Positions 14,477 to 24,005 of a stretch of 64,000 nt of DNA are shown here, one piece after another; the stretch's first letter is position 1; each line of letters opens with the position of its first letter. Below the pieces are notes generated by a model. That model saw only the letters and a program-made list of their open reading frames with translations. It did no database searches and was not told the origin of the DNA. The position numbers and the translations under genes were made by a program. The stretch is from Gemmatimonadaceae bacterium (GTDB lineage: Bacteria; Gemmatimonadota; Gemmatimonadetes; Gemmatimonadales; Gemmatimonadaceae), in the NCBI GenBank assembly GCA_020851455.1, contig JADZCT010000039.1, forward strand, positions 1-64,000. The letters are read 5' to 3'.

Positions 14477-14540
14477 TCTGGACACTCCGCCTGAACGGGG
14501 CGAAAGACGTTATCGTGCCCCGATTTGGGGCAAGACGATA

Positions 14541-14569
14541 AGCATAGATGGAGGGAGGGCTTGACACAA
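14541..14569 (-). promoter_or_regulatory. Putative sigma70-type promoter for the rpmJ-rpsM-rpsK-rpsD-rpoA-rplQ-rpmB block
   Basis: Minus strand TTGTGT - 17 nt - TATGCT upstream of rpmJ in a 182-nt gap. Confidence 0.5.
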
Positions 14570-14658
14570 GGCCCCCGACCGACGTGTACGCAGCGCCGCC
14601 CGCAACGGTTTTTCCCCTGACCACGGCCGCGGCGGCCTGCCGCGACCCGAACGGAGGC

Positions 14659-15387
14659 CTAGCCGGCGGCCGGCGGCGGCTCGGCGCCGCGCAACTCGGC
14701 CACGAGCGCCGCAAAGGCAGCGGCCGGGTCGGCCTCGGCCGTGACGGCACGGCCCACAACCACCCAGGTCGCCCCCGCCATCCTCATTTCGGCGGCGGTA
14801 GCCACCCTTGCCTGATCGTGTGCGGGGCCGCCAGCCCTGCGCAGGCCCGGCACCAGGACACCAAGCCGCGCCCCATGCGCGGCAACGACCAGCGGCGCTT
14901 CGGGGGCGGCGCAGACGACTCCCCGCGCCGCTTCGCGAGCCGCCACCGAGGCCTGCCGGAGTACCGTGTCGGCAGTGCGCACGGCAGGCGCCCCTGTCGC
15001 CTCGGAGTAGTCGGCTTCCGTGTGCGACGTCAGGACTGTCACCACGAGCACACGGGTCGGTGCATCAGCGCCGCCAGCGCCCTCCACCGCGGCCCGCACC
15101 ATGGCGGCCCCGCCGAGCGCGTGAACGGTCAGCAGATCCACGCCGAGCGCCGCAGCCGACTGCGCTGCGCCACGAACCGTGTTGGGGATGTCGTGCAACT
15201 TGAGGTCGAGAAACACCCGCTTTCCCTCGCCACGCAACCACTCGACAGCCCCCGGGCCCTCCCGTGTGAACAGCTGCAGCCCGACCTTGTAGAAGTCCGC
15301 GGCCGGCCCCAGGCGGGCAACGAAGTCCCGGGCCTGCGCGAGCGTCGGAACGTCGAGCGCGACAATCGGCGTCGGATTGACGGCCAT
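14659..15387 (-). CDS. pyrF: Orotidine 5'-phosphate decarboxylase
   Basis: MAVNPTPIVALDVPTLAQARDFVARLGPAADFYKVGLQLF, VFLDLKLHDIPNTV; start trimmed. Confidence 0.95.
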   Translation of the reverse strand: MAVNPTPIVALDVPTLAQARDFVARLGPAADFYKVGLQLFTREGPGAVEWLRGEGKRVFLDLKLHDIPNTVRGAAQSAAALGVDLLTVHALGGAAMVRAAVEGAGGADAPTRVLVVTVLTSHTEADYSEATGAPAVRTADTVLRQASVAAREAARGVVCAAPEAPLVVAAHGARLGVLVPGLRRAGGPAHDQARVATAAEMRMAGATWVVVGRAVTAEADPAAAFAALVAELRGAEPPPAAG

Positions 15388-16325
15388 CAGGGGAGTCTCA
15401 CAGCGCCGACGATCTCGCCCAGCGAGCGAACGCCGTGGCGGTCGCACCACTCCGCCAGGCCACGCACCACACGCTCGGGCACCGACGGGTTGGCCAGCGC
15501 CGCCGTGCCAATCGCCACGAGCGTCGCGCCCGCCATGAGGTACTGAAGCGCGTCATCGGCAATCGAGATACCTCCAACGCCCATGATCGGGACGTTCACC
15601 GCGGCGCGAATCCGCAGCACGGCAAGGACCCCCACGGGCCGCAGCCCCGGGCCGCTCACGCCGCCTGGCCCGAAGCCAAGCGCGGGCTTGCGAGCCTCGG
15701 TGTCAATCACCAGCCCCGGCATCGTGTTCACGGCGGTGATGGCGTCGGCGCCCGCGTCGGCCGCGCAGCGCGCCACTTCCCCGATCTTCGCGAGGGTCGG
15801 CGAGAGCTTCACGAAGAGCGGCCGCCTCGTGGCGTCCCGGGCAAGGCGAATGAGCGACGTGAGCGCGGCCTGGTCAGCGCCAAATTCGATCCCGCCCTGG
15901 CGCGTGTTCGGACAGCTCACGTTGAGTTCGTACGCATGGAATCCCTGCGCATCATCGAGTCTGCGCACGACCTCGGCGAAATCTTCCACCACGCGGCCGA
16001 CGACGTTCACGATCACCCTTGCGACCCGCGCTTCCCGTGCCAGCCATGGCAGTTCGTCACGGATGACGGCGTCAACGCCGGGGTTCGCCAAGCCAACCGC
16101 GTTGATCATCCCGTCGCCGAAATCGGCCACGCGCGGGGCGGGCGCCCCTGCGCGCGGCTCGACGCTCACGGCCTTGGTGACGATTCCGCCAAGGCGTTCC
16201 AGCCGAACGACTCCGGCAAGCTCACGACCGTAGGCCGCCGTCCCGGCCGACAGGAGGATCGGGTTCTGGAAGTCGAGTCCCGCGGCCGAGACGCGGAGCG
16301 GCGATGTCGGCGGGGCGCCGCTCAC
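15387..16325 (-). CDS. pyrD: Dihydroorotate dehydrogenase
   Basis: 312 aa; class 1-type features: FQNPILLSAGTAAYG, ELNVSCPNT, PLFVKLSPTL. Confidence 0.93.
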   Translation of the reverse strand: MSGAPPTSPLRVSAAGLDFQNPILLSAGTAAYGRELAGVVRLERLGGIVTKAVSVEPRAGAPAPRVADFGDGMINAVGLANPGVDAVIRDELPWLAREARVARVIVNVVGRVVEDFAEVVRRLDDAQGFHAYELNVSCPNTRQGGIEFGADQAALTSLIRLARDATRRPLFVKLSPTLAKIGEVARCAADAGADAITAVNTMPGLVIDTEARKPALGFGPGGVSGPGLRPVGVLAVLRIRAAVNVPIMGVGGISIADDALQYLMAGATLVAIGTAALANPSVPERVVRGLAEWCDRHGVRSLGEIVGAVRLP

Positions 16326-17263
16326 TTTCCGGACGATCCACCGGTCACGCGCCGGTCGTAACGCGCGAGGTAGTCGAGGGTGGAGCGGGCGATCGAGTCG
16401 GCGAGCTGGGCCTGGCCGCTCGCGCTGGCGATCCAGTCCGCCTCGGACCGGTTCGACCCGAACCCGACCTCCACGAGCACGGACGGCATGAAGGCCTTGA
16501 CGAGCACCACGAGGTTGCCCTGCTTGACCCCCCTGCTCGGCCCCGGGTGCACGGCCCTGAGACCCTGCTGGATCGTGCTTGCGAGGTCGCTCGACTCGCG
16601 CAGGTGCTCGTTCTGGAGCATGTCGCTGAGCATGAAGCCAAGTGCGTCGTCGTTGCGCGGCGCGCGCGGTCCGGTATCGTACTGCACCGACGCGTTCTCC
16701 ATTTCGGCGACGCGCCGCTCGTCCTCCGTCCTCGCCTCGGCCAGGAAGTACGTCTCAAAGCCTCGCGCTGCCGACGGGTCTTTCCAGTTCGGGTTGGCCG
16801 CGTTCACGTGGATCGAGATGAACGCGTCGCCGTCGGCGGCGTTCGCGATCGGGCCGCGGTCGTAGAGTCCGATCAGCGTGTCGGCGGTGCGCGTCATGAC
16901 GACGCGCACCCCGGCGGCCTCGAGGCGGGCGGCAAGAAGGCGGGCGATGGAAAGCGTGATGTCCTTCTCGTACACCGGGCGCCTGGCCGAGGTCATCCCG
17001 GTCATTCCGCGATCAACGCCTCCGTGCCCGGCATCCACGATCACGGTGTGCTGCCGGCGCTTCGCGCCGGGCGCAGCAGCAGGCGAGGCAGCAGGCGAGG
17101 CGGCAGGCGAGGTGGCGGCCTGCGACGCGCTCGCGGAAGGTCGGGCGGCCGGGCTCCGCGCGCCGCCCGCCGCCTGTCCGGCGACCGCCGCAGGCGTGAG
17201 TGCCGGAGTGGCCACCAGGACGGCGGCCAGGAAGGCAAACCGGAGGCGCAGGTTGGCCGTCAT
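16322..17263 (-). CDS. N-acetylmuramoyl-L-alanine amidase (Amidase_3) with signal peptide and Pro/Ala/Ser-rich linker
   Basis: MTANLRLRFAFLAAVLVATPALTPAAVAGQ; HTVIVDAGHGGVDRG; SPAASPAASPAA linker; VLVEVGFGSN. Confidence 0.9.
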   Translation of the reverse strand: MTANLRLRFAFLAAVLVATPALTPAAVAGQAAGGARSPAARPSASASQAATSPAASPAASPAAAPGAKRRQHTVIVDAGHGGVDRGMTGMTSARRPVYEKDITLSIARLLAARLEAAGVRVVMTRTADTLIGLYDRGPIANAADGDAFISIHVNAANPNWKDPSAARGFETYFLAEARTEDERRVAEMENASVQYDTGPRAPRNDDALGFMLSDMLQNEHLRESSDLASTIQQGLRAVHPGPSRGVKQGNLVVLVKAFMPSVLVEVGFGSNRSEADWIASASGQAQLADSIARSTLDYLARYDRRVTGGSSGK

Positions 17264-17748
17264 CGGGCCTTGAGGGCCCGGGCGATCTCGCGGTCGCCCT
17301 CGCGACGACGAATCGTCTCCCGCTTGTCGTGCACCTTCTTGCCGCGGGCGAGGGCGATGCGAACCTTGGCATGCGACCCCTTGAAGTAGAGCTCGAGCGG
17401 GACGAGGGTCAGACCCTGCCGCTCCACGGCACCGATCAGCCGCCTCACTTCCCGCCTGTGAAGGAGGAGCTTCCTCGTGCGCGCCGGGTCGTGATTGAAC
17501 TGGTTCCCCTGCTCGTACGGCGGCACGTGCATGTTCAGGATCCAGAGTTCGCCGTCCTTCACTATGCCGAAGGCGTCGTTGATGGTCGCACGGCCCGCCC
17601 GCAACGACTTGACCTCCGTGCCCGTCAGGACGATGCCGGCTTCCCATTGTTCGAGAATCTCGTAGTCGAAGCGCGCGCGCTTGTTGCGCGCGATCGACTG
17701 GACTTCTTCGCGCGTGTTCTGCTCTGGCTGGGACGGCTTTGGAATCAT
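17260..17748 (-). CDS. smpB: SsrA-binding protein SmpB
   Basis: IARNKRARFDYEILEQWEAGIVLTGTEVKSLRAGRATINDAF. Confidence 0.97.
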   Translation of the reverse strand: MIPKPSQPEQNTREEVQSIARNKRARFDYEILEQWEAGIVLTGTEVKSLRAGRATINDAFGIVKDGELWILNMHVPPYEQGNQFNHDPARTRKLLLHRREVRRLIGAVERQGLTLVPLELYFKGSHAKVRIALARGKKVHDKRETIRRREGDREIARALKAR

Positions 17749-17892
17749 GCTGATCGTGGCGGGCCGGTACAGGCAATGAGCGCTCCGACAGCGCCGTTCC
17801 GGACGAAACTACGAACGGCAGCACCCCTCGACAACATGACGAATCGCCTGCCCTTTGGTATCACGCGGCAAGCCGTTAGCTTGCGTGTCCCT

Positions 17893-17976
17893 GCCGAAGT
17901 GGTGGAACTGGTAGACGCGCTGGCTTCAGGAGCCAGTGGGCGCAAGCCCGTGGGGGTTCGAGTCCCCCCTTCGGCA
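17893..17976 (+). tRNA. tRNA-Leu (anticodon CAG)
   Basis: GCCGAAG acceptor pairs CTTCGGC; anticodon stem-loop CTGGC-TTCAGGA-GCCAG; T arm GGGGG-TTCGAGT-CCCCC; class II variable loop. Confidence 0.95.
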
Positions 17977-17985
17977 CTAACCCGT

Positions 17986-18013
17986 CCGGGCCGGCGCTTC
18001 AGCGTCGGCCCGG
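17986..18013. terminator. Terminator-like hairpin after tRNA-Leu, overlapping the 3' end of the convergent CDS
   Basis: CCGGGCCGGCGC-TTCA-GCGTCGGCCCGG, 12-bp stem with one G.T pair; no clear T-run. Confidence 0.5.
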
Positions 18014-18571
18014 CATTGCGCTTGGGGGCACGTTGTCGGGCAGGATCGCCGCTCCGTAGGCCGCCACGAGAGCCGCGTTGGCCTCGCTCACGTAGCGGTC
18101 CAGCACCGATGCGGCCCGCGAGAGCGGCGGCCCGGCCGATCGCGCCCCGCCCGAGGAGAAAGAGAGCAGGACGCGCGCCATCCGCTCGACGCCGCCCGCC
18201 GCGCCACGCGCATGGAACGCGTCACGATAGGTCTGCATCCGCTCGGCAAGCTGCCGCCATGCGAGCTGCCGCATGTCGGGCGCCACGCGTTCATCCACCG
18301 CGAATGCCTCGCGAAGCATTTCATCCACTTCCGACGCGGTGCGGTCGTCAAGGGCGTCGCGCGCCGCGACGAACGCGGCGATGGCCATTCGCGCGTAGCG
18401 GAGCTCCCAGCGCGCATGATCGTCGTCGCCGGCGGCGGCGGCATCGGCAAGCCAGAGGACGTCGGCCTCCCCGGGCTCGGCAAGCGCCATCGCTGCATAG
18501 GAACGGGCGCGCTTCCTGCGCCCGCGGACCTCGCGCCACTCGGGCGTGAAGGGAATCAGGAGCGGCGCCAA
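17999..18571 (-). CDS. Hypothetical protein
   Basis: 190-aa ORF consistent with local gene orientation; no family recognised. Confidence 0.6.
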   Translation of the reverse strand: MAPLLIPFTPEWREVRGRRKRARSYAAMALAEPGEADVLWLADAAAAGDDDHARWELRYARMAIAAFVAARDALDDRTASEVDEMLREAFAVDERVAPDMRQLAWRQLAERMQTYRDAFHARGAAGGVERMARVLLSFSSGGARSAGPPLSRAASVLDRYVSEANAALVAAYGAAILPDNVPPSAMPGRR

Positions 18572-18592
18572 CGGTGGCGCGTCTCCGAACCG

Positions 18593-19051
18593 TCAGGCCG
18601 GCTGGACCACGGGGAGCCCCACCCGCTGCCGCACCACCGATTCATCGTGCAGCAAGTCGGCGAGCGTGACGGAGTCCAGCACTTCGTCAATCCGCCGCTG
18701 CAGCATCATCCACACCGGCCGGATGCTGCATTCGTGGGCCATTGAACACCGCGCCTCGTCCACCGGGTGACTCTCGCAGTGCAGGTCGAACGTCACCAGT
18801 TCAGCCGCCGCGATGATCTCCCGCACGGTAACCTCCGCCGGCGGGCGAACCAGCGTGTAGCCGCCACGCGCGCCGCGTGTGCTGGACACGATCCCCGCGC
18901 GCCGGAGCCGCAGGAGGATCTGCTCCACGTAATCGCCGGAGAGGCGCTCCCGGGCCGCGATGTCACGGCCCGTGACGGCACCTTCCTCCGTGCGCCTCGC
19001 CAGGTGCAGCGCGCAGATGACGCCATACTCCGCCCACGTGGTGATGCGCAT
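18593..19051 (-). CDS. Rrf2-family transcriptional regulator, possible Fe-S type
   Basis: MRITTWAEYGVICALHLARR...RLSGDYVEQILLRLRRAGIVSSTRGARGGYTLVRPP; three-Cys cluster HCESHPVDEARCSMAHEC. Confidence 0.9.
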   Translation of the reverse strand: MRITTWAEYGVICALHLARRTEEGAVTGRDIAARERLSGDYVEQILLRLRRAGIVSSTRGARGGYTLVRPPAEVTVREIIAAAELVTFDLHCESHPVDEARCSMAHECSIRPVWMMLQRRIDEVLDSVTLADLLHDESVVRQRVGLPVVQPA

Positions 19052-19102
19052 ACGGCGTAAACTAGGCCGCAGCCCGCGAACTACAAGCCCGAAACGGCAT
19101 GC

Positions 19103-20539
19103 TCAGTCGCGGCCCGGGACGCCGATCTCGGTCATGCGCGCGAGGTCGAGCACCCGGACGAGATCCTCGTGCGGGAGGATCTTTCTCCTCTCGGCGAGAG
19201 CGCGGATGGTCTCGCCCGTGTGCACCGACTCCTTGGCGAGCTCGGCCGCCCTGGCGTAGCCGATGTACGGCGCGAGTGCCGTGGCAAGCGCGGGCGAGCG
19301 TTCGACCCAGTGAGTCGCCTGCGCCACGTCCGCGACGATGCCAACGACGCAGCGATGCGTCAGCGTGCTTACCGCGTTGTGAAGGATCTTCTGCGAAAGA
19401 ACTAGGTTGTGGCCTATGACGGGCATCATCACGTTCAGCTCGAGCTGCCCATGCTCGGAGGCGAGCGCGACGGTCGTGTCGTTTCCGATGACCTGGAAGC
19501 AGACCTGGTTCACCATCTCGGCGATCGAGGGATTGACCTTGCCGGGCATAATACTGGACCCGGGCTGGACGGCGGGCAGCGTGATCTCGGCGAGGCCGGT
19601 GCGCGGCCCGCTCGTCAGCAGTCGCAAGTCGCTGGAGATCTTGGACAGATCCACCGCGATGGAGCGAAGAGTGCCGCTGTAGGCGGCGACGTCGCCCATG
19701 GACTGCATGAGCTGGATCCGGTCGGCTCCGACGCGCAGCGCGAGCCCGGTTGACTCCTGGAGGTGCGCGACGATGCGCTCGGGGTAGGCGGGCTCGACGT
19801 TCACTCCGGTCCCGACGGCGCTCCCCCCGATGCCCAGGTCGCGCAGGTAATCGGCGGCCTCTTCGAGGCGGCGGGCGTGGCGCGATACGGTGCCGGCCCA
19901 CGCATTGAATTCCTGGCCCAGCCGGATGGGCATCGCGTCCTGCAGGTGCGTGCGGCCCGCCTTGACGATTCCGTCGAACTCGCTGCCCTTGGCCGCGAAC
20001 GCCTCGCCAAGTTCACGAAGCGCCGAGGCGAGCGGCGCCGAGCCAAGCAGGGCCGCGATGCGGATGGCCGTGGGAATCACGTCGTTGGTGGACTGCGCCA
20101 TGTTGACGTGGTCGTTCGGATGGACCGGCGCGTACGCCCCCCGCGCGGCGCCGAGCAGCTCGTTGGCCCGGTTGGCGAGCACTTCGTTCACGTTCATGTT
20201 GAGCGAAGTGCCCGCGCCTGCCTGATACACGTCCACTACGAACTGCTCAGCATGATCGCCGCGGATCGCCTCGTCGGCGGCGCGTACGATGGCGTCGGAG
20301 GCCTTCGCATCGAGGCGGCCGGTCTCGCGGTGAGTGAGCGCGGCCGCGCGCTTGATCAGCAGGATGGCACGGACGAACTCCGCCAGCGGGCGGTAGCCCG
20401 AGATCGGGAAGTTCTCGACGGCCCTCTGCGTCTGCGCCCCGTACAGTGCGACGGCCGGCACGGCGACATCGCCGAGCGGGTCGCGCTCGATCCGGGTTGC
20501 GCCGGCGGGCCCGCCATTGGCGAACGGACTGTCAGTCAT
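19103..20539 (-). CDS. aspA: Aspartate ammonia-lyase / class II fumarase superfamily, aspartase-like
   Basis: 478 aa; GSSIMPGKVNPS signature; HPNDHVNMAQSTND; LGDVAVPAVALYGAQTQRAVENFPIS. Confidence 0.8.
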   Translation of the reverse strand: MTDSPFANGGPAGATRIERDPLGDVAVPAVALYGAQTQRAVENFPISGYRPLAEFVRAILLIKRAAALTHRETGRLDAKASDAIVRAADEAIRGDHAEQFVVDVYQAGAGTSLNMNVNEVLANRANELLGAARGAYAPVHPNDHVNMAQSTNDVIPTAIRIAALLGSAPLASALRELGEAFAAKGSEFDGIVKAGRTHLQDAMPIRLGQEFNAWAGTVSRHARRLEEAADYLRDLGIGGSAVGTGVNVEPAYPERIVAHLQESTGLALRVGADRIQLMQSMGDVAAYSGTLRSIAVDLSKISSDLRLLTSGPRTGLAEITLPAVQPGSSIMPGKVNPSIAEMVNQVCFQVIGNDTTVALASEHGQLELNVMMPVIGHNLVLSQKILHNAVSTLTHRCVVGIVADVAQATHWVERSPALATALAPYIGYARAAELAKESVHTGETIRALAERRKILPHEDLVRVLDLARMTEIGVPGRD

Positions 20540-21336
20540 GGCACACTCACCTGCGTCTCAAACACCGAGACGACGTTGAAGTACGAGCGCGGCACGGCCA
20601 CCTGCTCGAGGATCGAGCGGAGCCGCTGCACGACCATGTCGCGCCTCGACGAACGCAGCCAGTTGATCACGGCGGGCGCCGGAACCGCCGCGGTGCCGTC
20701 GTCAACGAACGTGCAGGCCACCTGGCGGTTGAACGAAGCGACGCTGTCGCTGGATGCGTACCTGAGCGCGACGAGAACGGCCGCACCGCTCCCTCCGGCG
20801 GGCGACCAGTTCACGGTCATCTGGTCGCCGGGAGCGGGCAGGTTCACCGCGCCTACGGTGAGGGCTTCGGCGGTGCGGCCGCGGAAGGTGGAGGCGGGAA
20901 AGCCGTTCGGATCACCGGCGACCCTGATGACCATCGAGTCCCCGGGGGTGAACGGAATGCTCTGGCCACCGCTCGTTCTGTAGAACGGATCCCCCAGCAT
21001 GGACCGCCGCAGCGTGTCGGTGCGGCTGCCGAGGGAGAGGAGCACGTAATCGCCCGCACTGATTCCCGGCGCAACCACCGGCCCGGCGTCGGTTCCGTCG
21101 GAGTACGGGGCGTCGAGGCAACTGTCGCTGGCGACTGACGTGTTCACGAACATCGCGCCCGTGACGCGATAGAACGCAAGGGAAGGCAGCATCGAATACG
21201 ATGCAGAACCGGAGGGATCAGCCTTGAAGGTGCCGAGTGCAACCGGGCTTCCCACGCTGCCGCTCTGGGGCATGTCGCAGGCGGCCATGGCGAGGACGGC
21301 GGCCGCGGCGGAGGCAAGAAGACGGTAACGGAGCAT
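20536..21336 (-). CDS. Putative lipoprotein of unknown function
   Basis: MLRYRLLASAAAAVLAMAAC lipobox-like signal; start trimmed to this Met. Confidence 0.7.
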   Translation of the reverse strand: MLRYRLLASAAAAVLAMAACDMPQSGSVGSPVALGTFKADPSGSASYSMLPSLAFYRVTGAMFVNTSVASDSCLDAPYSDGTDAGPVVAPGISAGDYVLLSLGSRTDTLRRSMLGDPFYRTSGGQSIPFTPGDSMVIRVAGDPNGFPASTFRGRTAEALTVGAVNLPAPGDQMTVNWSPAGGSGAAVLVALRYASSDSVASFNRQVACTFVDDGTAAVPAPAVINWLRSSRRDMVVQRLRSILEQVAVPRSYFNVVSVFETQVSVP

Positions 21337-21401
21337 TGGTCGGCGGGTGCGGTGGTAAGGCACGGCGCGCAGGTGTGGCGCGCGGCGCAAGTGGCGCACT
21401 C

Positions 21402-22118
21402 TCATTCTACACGGTCGCCCCGCCGAACGTTGCCGGGCTCCTCCGGTCCGCGGGGCGCTACGCCGACGGCCCGGGGAGCGCCCGAAATGCGCACGGCTCC
21501 AGTCAGGAACGGGTTGCCGGACCGCTCGCGGCCGATGGTGGTCTGCGGGCCGTGGCCGGCGAAGACCACGGTGGCGTCGTCGAGCGTGAGCAGCCGCTCC
21601 AGCGACTGAACGAACGCGGCCGGGTCGCACAGGGGGAGGTCGGTCCGCCCGACAGAGCCGGCAAAGAGGCAGTCGCCGCCAAGCACCGCGCCGTGGCCCA
21701 CGAGCGCCACGTGTCCCGGCGCGTGGCCCGGTACGTGCCAGACCCTGAACGAGAGCGACCCGAGCCGCACGACGTCGCCGTCGGCATACGACCCGTCGGC
21801 AGGATCAGGCTGCTCGAACGGCACGCCGTACTGCTGCGCAGCCATCGCAGCGTGGGCGTACAACTCCCGGTCAGCCGGATGAAGCACGACCGGAATGCCG
21901 GGCCAGCGCCGCCTCACGCCCTGGACAGCGCCGATGTGATCCAGGTGTGCGTGCGTGAGCCACACGACCGATGGCGAAGCGCCGGCGCGTTCGGCCATCG
22001 CCACGATCCTCGCGGGATCGTCGCCAGGGTCAACGAGCGCGGCCGCACCGGTCCGGTCGTCGAGAACCAGGTAGCAGTTTTCCTCGAACGGACCGACGGT
22101 GACCGCGGAGATCTTCAC
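21402..22118 (-). CDS. MBL-fold metallo-hydrolase (glyoxalase II-like)
   Basis: THAHLDHIGA; HVPGHAPGHVALVGHGAVLGGDCLFAGSVGRTDLP. Confidence 0.92.
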   Translation of the reverse strand: MKISAVTVGPFEENCYLVLDDRTGAAALVDPGDDPARIVAMAERAGASPSVVWLTHAHLDHIGAVQGVRRRWPGIPVVLHPADRELYAHAAMAAQQYGVPFEQPDPADGSYADGDVVRLGSLSFRVWHVPGHAPGHVALVGHGAVLGGDCLFAGSVGRTDLPLCDPAAFVQSLERLLTLDDATVVFAGHGPQTTIGRERSGNPFLTGAVRISGAPRAVGVAPRGPEEPGNVRRGDRVE

Positions 22119-23122
22119 GGCTGCCCTGCGCGCCTGACGCTTCCGCCGGTGACGAGCGTCGCCGACGGCGAGGGCGAAGGGGTGCCATTCCGACGGGCGG
22201 CCAGGTACTTCTCGACGGCAATGGTTGCGGTTGTCGCGTCGCCGACGGCAGTGGTTACCTGGCGGGTGAGCTGGGCCCGGACGTCGCCAGCGGCGAAGAG
22301 GCCGCGCATTGACGTCTCCATGTTGGAGTCCGTCAGCAGGTAACCCGCGGCATCGTGTTCGACGTGGCCATCAATGATGCCGGTGTTCGGACGGAAGCCG
22401 ATGAAGACGAAGGCGCCCGTCGCTACAAGGTCACGACGCTCACCCGTCTTCACGTTGCGGATGCGCGCATGGGTCATCAGCCCGTCGGCCCCGGCGATCT
22501 CCTCCACGACGGTATCCCAGATGACCTCGATCTTCGCGTTTGCGAAAACACGGTCCTGGATGATCTTCGACGCGCGGAACCCGTCGCGGCGGTGCACGAT
22601 GTACACCTTGGCGGCGTACCGCGTGAGGAAGTCGGCTTCTTCACAAGCCGCATCACCGCCACCAACAACCATGATCGTGTGCCCACGGAAGAAGGCGCCG
22701 TCGCAGATTGCGCAGTACGACACCCCCCTGCCGGCGTACTCGATCTCGCCCGGCACCTCGAGCTTGACCGGGGTTCCGCCGGCGGTAACGATCACGGCGG
22801 GCGACCGGAACACGTCGCCGTTTTCGACAGTCGTCTCGAAGGCGCCGTCCGCGGCGCGTCGCACGTGCTCTACGCGGTGGTACGGTCGGACGTCGGCTCC
22901 GAACTTGACCGCATGCGACTGGAATTTTTCGGCGAGCTCGCTGCCAAGGATGTGCTCGAACCCGATGTAGTCCTCGATCACCTCGGTGTTGAGCAGTTCT
23001 CCGCCAGGCAGGCCCTGCTCGAGGACCACGGCATCGAGCATGGAACGGCCTGCGTACATGCCCGCGCACAGGCCGGCGGGTCCGGCCCCGACTATGACGA
23101 CATCCTTATCGTGGACTGCCAC
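22115..23122 (-). CDS. trxB: Thioredoxin-disulfide reductase
   Basis: 335 aa; VIVGAGPAGLCAGMYAGRS; SYCAICDGAFF redox motif; GLFAAGDVRAQLTRQVTTAVGDA. Confidence 0.95.
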   Translation of the reverse strand: MAVHDKDVVIVGAGPAGLCAGMYAGRSMLDAVVLEQGLPGGELLNTEVIEDYIGFEHILGSELAEKFQSHAVKFGADVRPYHRVEHVRRAADGAFETTVENGDVFRSPAVIVTAGGTPVKLEVPGEIEYAGRGVSYCAICDGAFFRGHTIMVVGGGDAACEEADFLTRYAAKVYIVHRRDGFRASKIIQDRVFANAKIEVIWDTVVEEIAGADGLMTHARIRNVKTGERRDLVATGAFVFIGFRPNTGIIDGHVEHDAAGYLLTDSNMETSMRGLFAAGDVRAQLTRQVTTAVGDATTATIAVEKYLAARRNGTPSPSPSATLVTGGSVRRAGQP

Positions 23123-23231
23123 TGCGCCTCTCCGATACGGGTGGCGCGCCCCGGCCAGCAGGGCGCATCCCTGAATCTCGCCATTGTGGGAAGCGGGTGG
23201 AACCGGCGCGGTGTCTGGCCTTCGCCTGGGT

Positions 23232-24005
23232 TCAGCGCGCCGAGTGCCGGCCTCCGTCCACGAAGAGCGTTTCGCCGGTCACGTATGGCGCGGTCAACAG
23301 ATAAAGAACCGCGATGGCGACGTCCGCGGGGGTGCCAAGGCGCCTGAGCGGGGTGGCGCGCTCGAAGGCGCGGCGCTTCGCTGCCGCGTAGCCCTGTTGC
23401 GCGAGCACGAAGCCAGGCGCAACCGCGTTGACCCGCACCCGGGGGGCCAGCGCTCCGGCAAGTGCGGCAGTGAGGGCCGACACTCCCGCCTTGCTGATGC
23501 CATGCGGGACGTACTCCGGATGGGACTCGAAACCCATGTGGTCCGAGATGTTCACGATGACCCCGCCACGCGGGCCCATTACGCGGGCCGCCTCGATCGA
23601 GGTGAAGAACACGGCGCGGAGGTTGAGAGCGAACACCCGATCCCAGTCACGCTCGGTGACGGTGCGGAGCGGCGTGCGGAGCATGGACGCCGCCGAGTTC
23701 ACGACGACATCGAGCCGCCCGGCATCCCGCGCGACACGCGCCACGAGAGCGCGCGGCGAGCCGGCACGGGTGAGGTCTGAGCGCACGGCGAACGCCGCGC
23801 CGCCAGCGTCGCGGATTGCGGCAACGGTCAGGCGCGCGCCAGCCGCCGAACCGTGATAGTGGACGGCAACGGTCGCGCCCGCCCGTCCGACGGCAAGTGC
23901 GATTGCCTGCCCAACCCGCGTTCCCGCTCCTGTGACGAGCGCGACGCGATCGGCGAGCGGCGCTGGCTGCCCGCTCGCCTTGAGGCGCCCACGCACTGGT
24001 GTCAT
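23232..24005 (-). CDS. SDR-family oxidoreductase
   Basis: ALVTGAGTRVGQAIALAVGRAGATVAVHYHG; ATGA overlap with the upstream PHP gene supports start at 24005. Confidence 0.88.
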   Translation of the reverse strand: MTPVRGRLKASGQPAPLADRVALVTGAGTRVGQAIALAVGRAGATVAVHYHGSAAGARLTVAAIRDAGGAAFAVRSDLTRAGSPRALVARVARDAGRLDVVVNSAASMLRTPLRTVTERDWDRVFALNLRAVFFTSIEAARVMGPRGGVIVNISDHMGFESHPEYVPHGISKAGVSALTAALAGALAPRVRVNAVAPGFVLAQQGYAAAKRRAFERATPLRRLGTPADVAIAVLYLLTAPYVTGETLFVDGGRHSAR

